From the NCBI RefSeq assembly GCF_964340395.1, contig NC_135564.1, positions 5,745,361-5,809,360 of the forward strand: a stretch of 64,000 bases of DNA, written 5' to 3'. Shown piece after piece: positions 1 to 21,734 of this stretch (within the stretch, counting starts at the first letter, position 1; the number at the start of each line of letters is the position of its first letter). Made by a program: the position numbers and the translations under genes. This stretch comes from Glandiceps talaboti (taxonomy: Eukaryota; Hemichordata; Enteropneusta; Spengelidae). The notes beneath the pieces were generated by a model. That model was not told the DNA's origin and made no database searches. It worked only from the letters and a program-made list of their open reading frames with translations.

Positions 1-58
1 GGATGGATGGATGGATGGATGGATGGATGGATGGATGGATGGATGGATGGATGGATGG
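1..58. repeat. (GGAT)n microsatellite
   Basis: Perfect tetranucleotide run at the left window edge. It probably continues outside the window. It is one of many 4-bp microsatellites here. Confidence 0.97.
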
Positions 59-3000
59 AATAAAAAATCATCCTAGAATAACAATTTCACCGTTTAGTAA
101 AAACATGTAAGTTTAATGTCAGTCTTGCGAGTGTCCATAATATAATAGGTCAAAGGGCAAATGACATAAACGTAATCTGACACACTGTACGCATAAGGGT
201 GAGGTTTTTTTTTTTTTTGTTTCTCATCTCCAATGGAATAGTCAGGTGGGGCGGGCGGGCGAAATAAAAAAAAAGGGGGCAAGAAAAAAAAATCTGTATT
301 TTTCCAGTTGTATTCTCTCTCCTTTCTGTCCTGTCAGTCTCTCTACAACTTCTTTTCTCTTTTCTTTATTGAATTCCTTGTTACAAGTCTCTTTCCTTCA
401 TTTTAGCAAGGTTGACAAGTCTGTAGAATAACTTTGTAAGAAGATGAATACTTATCATCCTGATGGGTGTAAATCTGTAGCCATGAACTATTGTGTGATT
501 TTATCAGGAGTACTAATACATTCGTCCTATTAATCAAAGTGGCATTGCCATCGCTAACAATTTTTTCAAGTTATCCAATTTGAACTTCAGTGTGTAACCT
601 TTTGAAACACTTACATGATGATTGTCATCAGTGTGCGAGATGAATTTTCATTTATATAAATCATTACTTCTATGAAACATTTTTTCTTCAGTGTAAACTT
701 GTCAAAATAATCCACCAGATAACATGTAAACATTTCTAGAACTCAGAATTCCTTTGGGATTTACTGTTTAAAAGTAATTAAAAGTAATAATGTAAACATC
801 GGAATGTCTTCAAAGGTCATGCATGTCATGGATCATGAAACGCTATGGAGTCGATCATTTCCCCAATGATACAACTGATTTAAAGCTAAAACCTGGTCAA
901 GAAATTAGGAATGCAGTATGACTTTTACCAATTTTAAGCATAATTTTGAAAATGATGGAAATATTCTGAGCTATTATTACATTGCAGCAAAATGTACTGC
1001 GCGACAGTATTAATTTCGAGCCCTGTCCCTCATCAAACCTCAACGGCTTCAGCCATGATGAAAGACACATGCTGCTCTGATGTAACAAAGGGGGTGGGTG
1101 GGTGGGTGGGAGGGTAGGGGGGGGGGTAGACGGCAGTGTTCTGCCAAGGTTTCCAACAAATGGGGACAAAGGCCCCTTGGTTGCAAAAAGTGGTGTCATT
1201 TGACAGGGAGTGGGGTCAATTATTATTGTCTATGAAATATTCATATAAATTATCTGAGACCACTGTAGAGATACTGTGGTCTGAGATATTCCATTACGTA
1301 TAGACCATTACCTAACTACATAAAAAAAATCCATTCATAATAACAGTTCCCAGTAAGCTATTTTTTGAAAATTGTGTACTACACATTACATCTTAATAAA
1401 AGAAGGCAATTAAGATTATGTAATTTTAAGTCATTTCTACAGAATATATTATATATTGTTTAGAAAGATTGGACAGCCAGGTAGTCACAATTTTTAATCT
1501 GAATATCAATGAATAGCAGTGCTCAAATTTTTAATTCCCTTTTTTTCAGACAAGGACAAAGAACTTCAAAATAAGTCACAGTGAACATATGATTGAATAA
1601 AAACTTGGAGAAATCCTAAACTTGTAACCACTTGTTTCATTTTTGAAATTGTTAGTACACTGCTGTGTTTATCATTCCCTCTTCAAATTCATGACATTTT
1701 GAAGAAAAAAAATCCCTGACTTTAAAAAGTACCAAAGGTGAACGAAAAACTTACAAATAATAGTCAAACAAACTTTGAAATAGTTTATTTTTTATCAATT
1801 AACCGTTACTGGCTGTGTATCATGATTTGGTCCTGCTATATCAAATGACAGCATAGTTACATACCGTAAATTTGATACGGAAAGCTGACATTAGGTGTCC
1901 TTGACAGTCAGAACTTGAATCTTTAACTAAAACTACGTCAACAACGTCAAAGTTGGGATGCTCTGTAAATGCCACATTAATTTTTTTCTGATTTGCACAA
2001 CAAGTTCGTTCTTCATGTGTGACCGTCTATAGTGGCCATGCCAGTGATTACGCATTGATTCAGTGCCCAACATTCACATGTGTCACTGTCAACATCATGC
2101 AACAAGATCCCCTAACACAGCTTTTTCGGAATCAAAATACACATGTACTCATTTAATTTAACCCATCCACAAATGAAAATCACAACCTGTCCCATAAATT
2201 TGGTTTATTCAGGCTTCTGAGCTGTGGCAGATATAATAGATGTTCCGCGTTCCGGTAGCAAGTTCAGTGTTTCGCACACGTCAGTGAGTAGGTCAGAGGT
2301 CACGACAGTGACGATAGACAAAACATGTGACGAGAGACGTCCATTTCGACGTCTCATCTACTCCCTCTAATGTTTCAATTTGTAGATAAAGTTTATCAAA
2401 GTTGATCTTTTTGTGGCATTTTTTATGTTAACAACAGAACTACGCGTTGTCACTGTATCTTATATGATGTCAACAAAACTTTCCCATACGCAGTCAGTGG
2501 ATTGACGTCGAGTCAGAGCCTGGCCTGGTCCGGCCGTGGACTTAGATAATTTTGATATCTGCCGTAAAATGAATGCGCCAAAGCGACGCAAGGTGGGAAA
2601 ATTATTGCGTCATTTGTAAGACGCCATGAGGAACCTTACAATTTTGCTGTGCTCAGGGGTCGGTCGGAAATAAAAAAACTTTTTTTTTTCTGATGTCGGA
2701 GCTGCAAATTAGGGTCGGTCGGGAGATGAGAAACAGAAAAATAAAAAGGGCCGCCCTAATAAGATAGCAAAGACTTATAGCACTATGTCACTACACACTT
2801 TTTTTTACTTATTCACAAGCTTATTTGTTTTTGTGATCAGATAAAAACCCAGTTCGTGATACTCCACCCCACCTCACTTCTTGCTTTTTCCTTTTGAAAC
2901 GTAATTGATAAAATTTGAATACAACTGTGACCTGTTAGAAGAGCAATTCCATGTACGTCCATATCAAAGAAAAGAAAATTGCCTTGATTTCTTTCTCGGA

Positions 3001-3937
3001 AAAACAAATCCACTGATCCAAGATACTTGTAGGCAATACAGTAACCAGCTGAAATACATTGTTTTCATGATTATCTCTCCTCCAGTGAGTATGTCTTCAT
3101 CTCTGTTTGTTATTTAGATGGACGAAACTTTGAGTATGAAAAAGACTTCATGAAACAGCGACCAAATGCGTTGATTTTGGTGTGATCAAATTTCAGATCT
3201 TGATTAGAGTGCAAAACTACAATTATTATATGAATAGTAGCATCAGTAATCTAGTTCAAACAGGGTCATTCAATCCTTCTTTGAATTTTGTTTGTTTGTC
3301 GTCATGGTAACAACAACCCAATAATCCCGGGTACACGCTCAACATTATGATCACATCTACAATGAAACTGACCACTAATTCACCAATTAACACCCATATG
3401 CAGTCATCCACCCTTCCATTCAAACAAACCAACCACCCCAGAGACAACCAACGCACCAATAAACAACCCAACGTACAAAACAAGCACTGGAATCATTGCC
3501 ATAACAACCCAATAACCTGAAGATTCACAAAAACACTTTGAATATGATTTAATCATGCTGATTTCGACAATTACATCTAGATGTCTTAAAACATCGACTA
3601 GAAACGTGACAACATCATCTGTGTTTTTGAACGTGATTACCATACAGTTTGTAAAAATCAGGATAATACAAACATTCAAAAAAAGACAGAGAAATTACAT
3701 TTTAAAATACTCAACAACTAGTCGAGTCACTAATATTCACATACTAGACTACTAGTACTCTAAAACAAAAAAGTCTCGTTAATAAACGATATTATAAGAG
3801 TTTAAGGTTCTTCAAAAAAGAGAATCTGAAATGGCGATATATATGTTATGTACATGAAATCTAAAAAAAGACATGGTAAAAAGAACACATGGTGAACATT
3901 TCATAGAAACACATATGATATATATGTATTCAGATTT
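59..3937. other. intergenic, AT-rich, no gene recognised
   Basis: No exon with both splice signals and a recognisable protein was found. Contents seen: a GGGT/poly-G patch at about 1088-1130, a short imperfect hairpin around two 'gaccact / gtggtc' halves at about 1254-1292, a nuclear-receptor-like direct repeat at 2290-2302, and paired 'gggtcggtcgg' motifs at about 2656-2725 that may be the edge of an old repeat. Short open frames here lack family signatures. Confidence 0.6.
2290..2302 (+). promoter_or_regulatory. perfect DR1 nuclear-receptor-like site
   Basis: The sequence AGGTCAGAGGTCA is two perfect AGGTCA half-sites separated by 1 bp. This is the DR1 arrangement bound by RXR, HNF4 and COUP-TF type receptors in animals. 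It is more than 3.5 kb beyond the 3' end of the nearest gene, so any role is inference. Confidence 0.3.
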
Positions 3938-5500
3938 GTGGTGAGATACGGGGATAAGGTATGTGACGTACATCGTATATCATTTACGGTGATAAGGTAC
4001 GTGACGTATACTGTATAACACATGGTGATAAGGTACATGACGTATATTGTGTAACACATATGGTGATAAGGTACGTGACGTATATTGTGTAACACATATG
4101 GTGATAAGTACATAGCATAACACCTACAGTGATATCATACGTGACATACATTGTATAACACACATGAGAATAACGTACGTGACTTACTTGTGTAACAAAT
4201 GTGATGATGTACGTGATGTACATTGCATATCACATGGTGATAAGGTACATGACGTACATTGCATATCACATGGTGATAAGGTACGTGGCGTACATTGTAT
4301 AACACATGGTGATAAGGTACATGACGTACATTGTATATCACATGGCGATAAGGTACGTGACGTACATTGTATAACACAGTGATAAGGTACATGACGTACA
4401 TTGTATAACACATGGTGATAAGGTATGTGACGTACATTGTATAACTCATGGTGATAAGGTACGTGACGTACTTTGTATAACCCATGGTGATAAGGTACAT
4501 GACGTGCATTGTATAACACATGGTGATAAGGTACATGATGTACATTGTATAACACATGCTGATAAGGTACGTGATGTACATTGTATAACACATGGTGATA
4601 AGGTACGTGACGTACATTGTATAACACACGGTGATAAGGTATGTGACGTACATTGTATAACACATGGTGATAAGGTATATGACGTACATTGTATAACACA
4701 TGGTGATAAGGTACGTGACGTACATTGTATAACTCATGGTGATAAGGTACATGATGTACATTGTATAACACGGTGATAAGGTACGTGACGTACATTGTAT
4801 AACCCATGGTGATAAGATACGTGACGTACATTGTATAACCCATGGTGATAAGGTATGTGACGTACATTGTATAACCCATGGTGATAAGGTATGTGACGTA
4901 CATTGTATAACACGGTGATAAGGTACGTGACGTACATTGTATAACACATGGTGATAAGGTATGTGACGTACATTGTATAACACGGTGATAAGGTACGTGA
5001 CGTACATTGTATAACACAGGGATAAGGTACATGACGTACATTGTATAACACAGTGATAAGGTACATGACGTACATTGTATAACACATGGTGATAAGGTAC
5101 ATGATATACATTGTATAACACATGGTGATAAGGTACATGACGTACATTGTATATCACATGGTGATAAGGTATGTGACGTACATTGTATAACAAGGTGATA
5201 AGGTACGTGATGTACATTGTATAACACATGGTGATAAGGTACGTGACGTATTGTATATCACATGGTGATAAGGTACGTGACGTACATTGTATAACATGGT
5301 GATAACGGACGTGACGTACATTGTATAACACGGTGATAAGGTACATGTTATACATTTTAAAATACATATGGTGATAAGGTATGTGTGATGTACATTTTAT
5401 ACATTGTATAACACATTGTGATAAGATACGTGACGTACATTTCATACCTTTTATAACACATGGTGATAAGGTACGTGACGTACATATTATACACTGTGCA
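3938..5500. repeat. 36-bp minisatellite array (~43 units)
   Basis: Tandem repetition of a 36-bp unit around the core GATAAGGTACGTGACGTACA, followed by TTGTATAAC and ACATGGT. Units differ by point changes, and a few are 2-6 bp shorter or longer. Each unit carries GTACGTGACGTAC, an odd palindrome (6+1+6), and a TGACGTA motif resembling an ATF/CREB half-site. Because 36 is divisible by 3 and the unit lacks stops in several frames, long repeat-only open frames exist on both strands (for example minus 4135-5445). I treat these as artefacts of the repeat. Confidence 0.95.
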
Positions 5501-6316
5501 ATATAGGAGATATGGATACTACAGACACAAAATATAAATCAAATTGTCCGTATTAAGTAGCAAAATATTCAGTATGTTACAACACATATTGTTTTATCTC
5601 ATGCACAACGATTTTTTTTGTTACATAGCATGCGCAACTAAGACACTACACAATCTCAGACCTGGCCTACAGTGGTCTGAACTACATGAACTACAAAATT
5701 GAAGGCCGGTACCTTCACTTGTTAGTATAGCGCCACCAGCGGTAGTTTGTATAGAACGATTTTCAAATAAAGAACATCGAGTTTTACTACTGTGGTTAGA
5801 TAGATATTCAACCTTACTTGATAAACTTTAATCTGAGTCCTGTTACCTTTGAAAACTTTTTTTTTTAATTTTCATTTCTACCCGTTTGTCTGTTTGATTG
5901 CGTCAAACAGATCGTTAAGTGTTTTACATGGTTATGTGTCTATTCTAAATAAAGTATGTTTCAAAAAATGAATAAAGTCTGAAAAGTACAGTCTCTAAAC
6001 AAAATCGGCGTATGACTAACCAAAAGAGACTTTTTTTTTCTTTGAGAAAGTTCGATAAATGAGGTAAAAACGTATGGGTCTAAATCTACCGTAGGGTGAA
6101 CTAGATTAAAAAAAAATGTGATACTAAAATAATGATGAAAACGAAATTAAAGAAACTAAGAATCGGTGAGACGTAATAAAAATAGCACACGGGGTGTGAT
6201 TAAACAAATGCACACAAACTGATAAATCCGAACGTAAACTTGTTAAACTGTTTTGATCACTGCTATCTACAACCAATATAACCACGATTCACTGATTCTC
6301 CACGCTCTCCATATCA
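5501..6316. other. intergenic / probable 3' UTR of the first SLC1 gene
   Basis: AT-rich sequence downstream of the minus-strand stop codon at 6317-6319. No canonical AATAAA on the minus strand was found close to the stop, so the 3' end of the transcript cannot be fixed. No other gene seen. Confidence 0.5.
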
Positions 6317-13704
<7,388 letters not shown>

Positions 13705-14673
13705 TGTTACACCAGTTTCAAATTATAACCTGCAGTAAATAGAATATCTTATTAAAAGTTCTTCTACCACAATATTTAAAAAACACCAGGATTTGAATTC
13801 ATCGCAGACATGTCGTCCATCGAGTGATTGTGTACGTGTGTCTGCAACTGTCCTGATTTTTCATGGAAAGCGAATGTGCAACGTCACAGATTTGCAACAC
13901 CATACAACACTGATCGAACACATTCAAAACGAAATACGATAACTTTTAACACATTGTATCATTCTGTGGCATGACACAGCTGTCAATCAAATTTCACAGT
14001 TTTGATGTAAACGCCAGTAGGACTAATCTGATATTCATTGCACGTTCAATCTATTCATTGATTTTAAGCTTTGATGATTGCTTAAACCAAATACAATATA
14101 AGTGTCTATCAACACACCATGTTACTAGTATTTGACAAGAAGACTGCATATCATTATAGTTTTGTAATTTTCCTATTAATATTAAAATTTATTTTCATAG
14201 TCTCAATAATGTCTTCTATATTACTCGAGGGGTGCAGATAAGTTTAAATCAATAAAAGTCTCTATTATGTGGAATTTATTATTTTTCGTATTTTATTTTT
14301 GAAAATTTTAGTGCTTATTTTCTCTAGGGGTTATTAAATGTGATAATCAAAATAGGTATCTATAACTGAATGCCTCGAAGTGTAATTTGTTCATAAAATT
14401 TCTGTTTTAGAGCTGTAGCCGATTTTCTTTTATATGTGTATATATATCGCTTCATTAAACATAGTTGAGAATTTAATGGTTTTTGTTGGATATTCAATTT
14501 TCATGAATTGATACATATAAAGTTCTCGTTATTTCTTAACAGTGTCATTCTCGCTAACGAATGTCAACACTATCAGTATAACATTAGATTAGAATTGTAT
14601 TGTGGTAACTTGGTACACTTTTTTGTTTAATTTGATGCACATATTGTTTTGTCTAAATGAATACATACTTTAA

Positions 14674-15130
14674 AGGGGAAACGCTACTCCAGGAAATAAA
14701 GATATTTTCATAAACTTTCAGTTCTAGATAGTCATTTCATGATTTCACATCACATCATTTCAAATTCTACGCGATCACCAAGAAACACCATATTGAATCT
14801 GTATTTCACCTGCACTATTCTTACAATGATCCACCGCTGCCTCATGAAACTTGGCAGTCATACTTATTCAGTGGTTTCACACTAATATACACGACTCCGA
14901 AGTGTTTATTACCTTTAGATAAATAGTCATGAATATTCAGTGTGCGTCTAATACATATGTATATCTGCTAAGTCCCATGAGGCAATGATGGACCATTGTA
15001 AGAACGTTAGATGTGAAATCGAGTTTTTCTTAGCAATAGAATAAAATTAATGTGATGTGAAATCATGAAGTGACTCTCCAGAACCCAAAGTTTATGAAAA
15101 TGTCTCTATTTCCTGGAGTGACATTCCCCT
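14674..15130. mobile_element. TTAA-flanked foldback MITE (457 bp)
   Basis: The two ends are inverted repeats of at least 80 bp (left starts AGGGGAAACGCTACTCCAGG; right end read backwards starts AGGGGAATGTCACTCCAGG). The interior also pairs: 'cttacaatgatccacc' near 14819 against 'ggaccattgtaag' near 15003. Both ends abut TTAA (14670-14673 and 15131-15134), the target duplication typical of piggyBac-type elements. There is no coding capacity, so it is non-autonomous. Arm divergence of perhaps 10-15% suggests an old copy. Confidence 0.88.
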
Positions 15131-15281
15131 TTAATACATACGACTCATAGTACATACTAATATAAATGTATAATCACTTCAAAGCGATTGGTGTTGTATT
15201 CATCACTTTTGCTTTAAACACCTCTCCCAGAGAATATCAGGTATATATGTAGATTTAGATATAGGAGATAACGTAACTACA

Positions 15282-15371
15282 GGACCATCATCATCACTAC
15301 ACCTCCTCCTCCACCAATACCACCACCACCATCACCACCACCACCACCACCACCACCACCACCACCATCAC

Positions 15372-15456
<85 letters not shown>

Positions 15457-15538
15457 TTTTCAAATGGAACATTTATTCGTATTTGCCCTAGCTATAAGAG
15501 CTTATACAGCGGAGTGCTAAAGTATGTCCATCATCATT

Positions 15539-15581
<43 letters not shown>
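15282..15581. repeat. two (CAT)n/(CAC)n tracts
   Basis: CAC/CAT triplets at 15282-15457 and a second CAT run at 15526-15581, separated by about 70 bp of unique DNA. Confidence 0.95.
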
Positions 15582-15582
<1 letters not shown>

Positions 15583-17074
15583 TACGTCGTCTTTACCGCT
15601 GTCATCACCATACACACAATTCCTTCCGTGGTATACCGTGTATACACACAACTTTGATACAGATGGATTGCTGTCCTACTGTGGACTGCTTACATGTACA
15701 TGTTCATTCTCACGTATACCAGGCAATACTGCTACCGTGTTTAACAAGCTTTGATTTCTCTACCACCCGGAACGTGCTAAAGAACTGTGGTCGTTCCATT
15801 TATAATGAAGCTTTAGTGTATTTTCATGTTCTTTTCTGACCTCTCAATTTTAAATGTGACCCCTCTTTTTAAACAGCACAAGGGTCCTTTTTTGTTGTAG
15901 TTCTTTGACTCTAGGATTTGACCCGTAAAATTTAGATTTGACATAGCCTGTTGATAAACAATTTGACCCTTTCCTTAAAAAGATCCACCATAAATGCATT
16001 GGGCAATTTCAAATGTGTCTACGTAGCAATAAAGTTGTGCATTAACACAAATTTATGGCAATTTAGCGGACAGCTGCTTTAGATGCACGTATTGGTCGCG
16101 CTGGTAGTCATCAAACTGGCGACACAGGAATGAAAAACATCTGTTAGTACTAGAGACATGTTGAACAATTTATGAAGGAAAAAGGGTGAATATAGGTTGA
16201 TGGTAATGATAGCTATGCAATGATGTAAAAAATGTCAGTGTTTTATAAAAGTTCGTATGATTTTACAACTTCTTGTCACCTATTAATAACTAAGGATGAA
16301 GGTCACTGCGATGATCACTTTTAAAATGATGCAATTTGTGGCTATTTTTTAGCGTAACTAGTAGAAGAGATAAATAAATAGAATTACAGTAATACGGATA
16401 GGAAAGATGATATACAGATCAGAAAAACAGAAATGGGAATACGTAGAGGGAAAGTATACGCATTGTGTGCTCTTAATGGAAACAGGGTTGTCGACCCCGG
16501 GTGTCGCCCAGAGATTGTTAGTGTCCTTAAAGTCTCGTATCAAACATCATCACTTTCCAAAAGATGAATGTAAACTTATAGCCATGGCAATTTGAAAGAG
16601 AGTACTATGTTAATGTAAAGTTTCTCTCGGACCTCATCTCGCCATGGTCGAGTAAAATACCACACACAGTAATTCAACTGTGTGACTTGTCGCCTCTGTA
16701 CATGAGTGTCGTCAGCAGTCTTGTCAATCATATCCCAAGGTCACACCATTTCTGTAGAGATGACGAGTCAACAAACTCTTTGGGTCACTTCCCACGACTC
16801 ATTTCGAACAGGTTTTGTTCACAAATCGTGTCTCGGTTGGCTCTCATTACGTACGCGATTCCTTGTTTAGCCGACGATGGAAGGTTTGTGAACCGTTTTG
16901 TACATGTTCTACTTCTGTGACCTCTGCCTACTGATACTTTGATTAACGGCCTTACGATAGAAATAACTGCATGGAGTGTTGTCTAGCAGCTACTGAAAGA
17001 GGAACGTTTCTATATCAAAGCATGTGTGAACTTTGACGCAAATTCTTTTAGATAATCACAAGTATTAGTAATGC

Positions 17075-17192
17075 TCATTCATTCATTCATTCATTCATTC
17101 ATTCATTCATTCATTCATTCATTCACTCGTTCATCCATTCATTCATTCATTCATTCATTCATTCATTCATTCATTCATTCATTCATTCATTC
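17075..17192. repeat. (ATTC)n microsatellite
   Basis: ATTC run with one 'actcgttcatcc' interruption. Confidence 0.95.
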
Positions 17193-19810
17193 GATTGACC
17201 CATTTATGCATACAAATTAACAAACACCCAGCTCTCCCTTTAAATCTTTACACACAGTTAAATCACTACTACCATTATCAACGCAGGGGTTATCTTCCTG
17301 CTAGCGTTTTTCGTATAAAGTTTCATGTAGTGGTTCCAATCAATAGTTACAACCCCCGCCTTGGACTACTCCCTCTTGTGGTGCAACACAATTGGCATGA
17401 GAGGCCCTTGGCATATCCACATTGAATGTTTCGTTTACGCCATGCACCCGATCACCGATAGACTTACTGTGGGTAGTTGCAGCATAGGGTTATTATGCGT
17501 ATTAAAAAGATGTAGAGGAAATATCTAGTATGCAATCAACTGACATAATAATGCCAGAAGACAAATGTGATGTCATAGAAGGCATACATCAACATTAACA
17601 TATACTAGAAAAATTTAATCAAGGTTTTACGTATTAGTATTTTCACTTCAGTAAAACGTTTGTAAACTCAACTTGCGCCACTTCAACGGATGTTGGACAA
17701 TGACTTTACTTTCATCAACTTCATTTTTTTTCTCGAAATAAAACTTACTTCTAATTGAAAGTTTATAAACTGATAGTAGTGCTGGCATAATTTTACAGAA
17801 TGTAGGTGTAAAAATATGTTTATTGGATGTAAATTTAAAGTAACATATGCATGTGTACAGAACGATATATTTGATCATGCAGAGGGGTGGTTTTTTGTGT
17901 TTTTTTAACTTACCGTTGTGATGCGTCATGATAATACAATTATGCAGCTACATAGAGCATCGTTAAAATGAACAGAATATGTTGAATCGTGGTGACATGT
18001 TACTGAAAACGTACGACTACGTGGCAATTTTGATCTTGGTTGATGGCTACCTTCATTTTATATGTGGTTGAAATCGTGGAAACCTGATGTTCATCTCCAA
18101 ATTGACCATGCATGTATTTTCTTTACATGTAATGTCATAGGCTATCGGAGATTCCACTGTCATGAAATGTTTGGTGCTAATTTTTTAACTAGAACAAGAC
18201 CAGGGGTTGCCATTCAAGGTCAAAGGTTAGTGAATTACGTCATCCGAGACCGAAGGTTTAGCGATGTACAAGACAGTTATCAAAATTCTTTACCAAACAA
18301 TCATGCTCTCATTTACAATGTAATGCCTTCACTGTCTACTCGGCGCGTGTAAAACAGACAGTCAGGTTCCAAAATCTGGCATGCATTTAATGGTTGCAGT
18401 TATTAAACACTCGTAAAGGTCACGACCTTTGTGCTATCGTCGACTCTGAAAGGGGGCCATCAATCACATATACCCCGTGTAAGGAGTGAATTTTAAGAAG
18501 AGGAAGAGAGTATATTACAGCGCTTTTCCCAAAAGCGAGTCAAAGCTACCAAATAAACTATCAAGATCAGTGAGCCTGATCACAAGGTTTCATGTTGAGA
18601 TAGACACCGAGCAAAAATATTAATAAGCGGCAATGATTGTATCCGTATGACTTTGCCATAATGAACAATACAGTGATCAACGAATCCTACACGTTCTATA
18701 TTTAACAAATAATTAGTATATATTGAAATGAATGCTTTTTTGAGTTAATGAGAATTCATAAGTTTACAATCTAACGTAAGTCCTAATTACTGGCGCTTTC
18801 CTCGCCCCAGGAAGGAATTGAAGAAAAAAATGTCACCATGTCATGGCGTCACCCCCAACTGTAGGCTACATATACACCAACGAAAGTTGAACCTCGAATC
18901 TAGCTGTATATCAAGTGTAAAATTAACATGTAACGCCGTAAGGTCGATCCAGAAATAAACTCACACCTGTTACATGTCAATGTTGATGACGTCACAGGAT
19001 CCTAGATGTCATTGGTAAATATCTCTGTTTTATGTTATGGTTGCCACCAACATTGAGCACAGTACGACATACCGAAATGCAGACCACCGTACCGTTGGCT
19101 AGGGAAGCTTTAATTGAGTCGAACCGGAACTTAGCCGTTGGCTTATACAAGAATTGTCACATTTACTCAGTTGCATACTGTTGGCCGATGCAAGAAGCTT
19201 TAGGGAACCTTCCGTAATTACGGTGGGGGGGGGGGTGTCAGGGCTAGGCTGTTACGTAAATTATTACCCTCCCCCGATTTTGGCGTGCTAAAAAGTTACC
19301 CTCTCTCAATTTCCTTTCTAATATGTGACCACCCTCCTATGAATATTTTTACTTTTTTAAAATTTAGTTTAGATGCTTGGAAAAGGACACTAATCCCAGA
19401 ATCAATTGTTTAAAAGGTTTATTCCCACCGCTGCCACCACGTTGAAAGTCTTAAAGGCATTGGTTATTTCCCAACTACTACCCCTACAGTAAATTTGATT
19501 GAAGGCACGGCATTAATCAGTACATCTGGTTGGATCTCTTTTGCTGAATGAGCTGAAGGCCAGAATGTTAACTCTCGAATTAAACACTAGATGGACACAC
19601 TTCCAACATTGTTTGGATCGAGGTCAACATTTCTACATCGTTACTGTCCCTGATATCTTACCCAGCTGTTCCCGTTTTACTCCCGCTTCTCTCCTCATCA
19701 CATCACAACTGGCAATTAATTCACAATATGGTTGTAAGTAGCGATTTGATGATATGGTCTGATATATCATGGTACTAACACTTAGCCATCATTTGAAGCA
19801 ACATTGGGCT

Positions 19811-20347
19811 GTTCATTACCATGGTTACAAGGATACTACAGTAAAAAGTGAAACCTGTTTTGAGCAGCTTATATCAGTAGGTAATAACAAGGACAACCAT
19901 ATTTAATGTGTGAGGGGTCACTAAGTGTGCACCTATAGGCCTATGCGTTAACAAATAACAAGGAAATTAATTTCAGTTTAATTACTAAATTTGTTATTTG
20001 TGTTCCAATCATTTATATACCTCACTATGTAATACTTACATATATTCTAGCCATATTGCACGGAGTTTGCATATAATGTATGCATAAAGCCATAATTTAA
20101 GGCAAGATTAGTCTAGTTCATTACCATGGTTACAAGTTTGCTATGGTAAAAGTGAAATCTGTTTTGAGTACCTCATAGCAATAGACAATAACATTGACAA
20201 ATATAGAGTCGGCAATTAAATAATATTAAGTTCTGAGGACTCACTAAATGCACCTATAGGCCCTATGCGTTAACATAGGGCAAGCAAATTAATTCACCTT
20301 GATTTTGCTCTCTGTGCTCCAATTATTTATATACCTCATTATGTTAC
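19811..20347. repeat. diverged 305-bp tandem duplication
   Basis: Two direct copies, about 19811-20033 and 20116-20347, both opening with GTTCATTACCATGGTTACAA and sharing 'cacctatagg...tatgcgttaaca' and 'atttatatacctca' blocks in the same order. Substitutions and indels throughout show an old event. No coding content seen. Confidence 0.8.
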
Positions 20348-21734
20348 AAGACCCATTCAAGGTAACATAACACCCAGCCATTCAATGTCACATAATGGCC
20401 AATGTACCCCGAACCGATTTGGCAGCAGTGGGGTGTAGAGCCTAGAACCAGTGGCAGCGATGGGATTCCAAAATCACACAAAATTGCTAAGTTAGACAAT
20501 ACAATGACTCAAAGTAAAATGTGACCCTTTCCCAAATCCCATTTTCTAAAATATGGCCTTCCCGAGAACCGATTACTAAAAAGTGACCCCCTCCCATTCC
20601 CCCACCCCCTGTAATTATTGAAGGCTCCCTTAATGGCTGAATCTGATTTACTACTCTGCAGTAAAACTTGAAATGGAAATGTCATCGAATCAGCACTTCA
20701 TATCATGAAATTAAGTACCACAACATAAAAATCTACTTGTATCAAAATGGCATATATAACTTTTAAAATATTGTAATTCAAATCTAAGTTTCTTTAATAT
20801 GCTTGTAACAAATTTACTGAGAAATATAATGCCACATATAAAAACACTCATTAGGAAACCCCTGTAGTGGGGGTAAAGTTAAGTGACCTATTTCTTAACA
20901 TTTATGCCAGGATAATTAGTTCAAATAGTTTTGAATATGCCAAACTAATTAAAACTAAAACTCGATGTTTTTTTATGTTTGATCTATGCTCCTGTCACAT
21001 CAAAATCAAAATACGAGTTCCATGAAGGTTGAAAGCCCTGAATACCACTCAACGTTGTTGCGTTCTGATATCATATCCAGGCACGTGCGTTATTTTCAAA
21101 ATAGATTTCACTTTTATTCTAACATTTTTAGTTCACTTTACATGTAATGGGTTATAATGAAAGGGTTCACTTTACGCTAACTACCTCGGGAAGCGCTTCT
21201 CCCAGGCCTAAAAGTTCGCGGCAAATCCTCCATAGGTTTTGTGTTTCATCAACAAATATATAAGCTTACACGAAGGTACATAACTTGCTGTATTACTGTA
21301 TTAGTATTTGTATTGAGTATGCAGTGTGTTCAAAACAAACAATCCACCCCAATATGTTGTATTCTAGAATAGTATTCTGCAATTAATGCCCTGTAACGTA
21401 TGAGTCTCAAAATAAAAAAATACCATCATTGTGTTTATGTCGCCTGGATTTGATATTAAACCGTGGTCATGCGTACAATTACTTTATCAGCTTACAATAT
21501 GTCTGTTTATCACTTGGTGTTCAGCGGCGTAATAAAACAATCTCATATTTCACAACTTTTTGTGTTTTCACAAATGTGTAATGGTTTCTGCCACTGAACA
21601 CAATGTTTTACTTTGTGAATGCCTTGTAATAAGTACCATATATCTTCAGATTCGGTTTGAAATATATTTTGGATGTGATGAAACATTGCGATAATCTTTT
21701 TTATTTTATCTTGTTTCGCACACCCCACGCACGC

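Noticed and set aside
4135-5445. 436-codon open frame on the minus strand (and parallel frames) over the 36-bp minisatellite
   Set aside because: The translation is a 12-residue repeat with no domain, several frames are equally open on both strands, and length follows simply from a stop-free unit divisible by 3.
3938-5500. CRISPR-like array
   Set aside because: Units are directly adjacent with no unique spacers, and the genome is eukaryotic; it is a minisatellite.
18062-18352. 96-codon plus-strand frame
   Set aside because: No domain, no splice context, composition like the flanking DNA.
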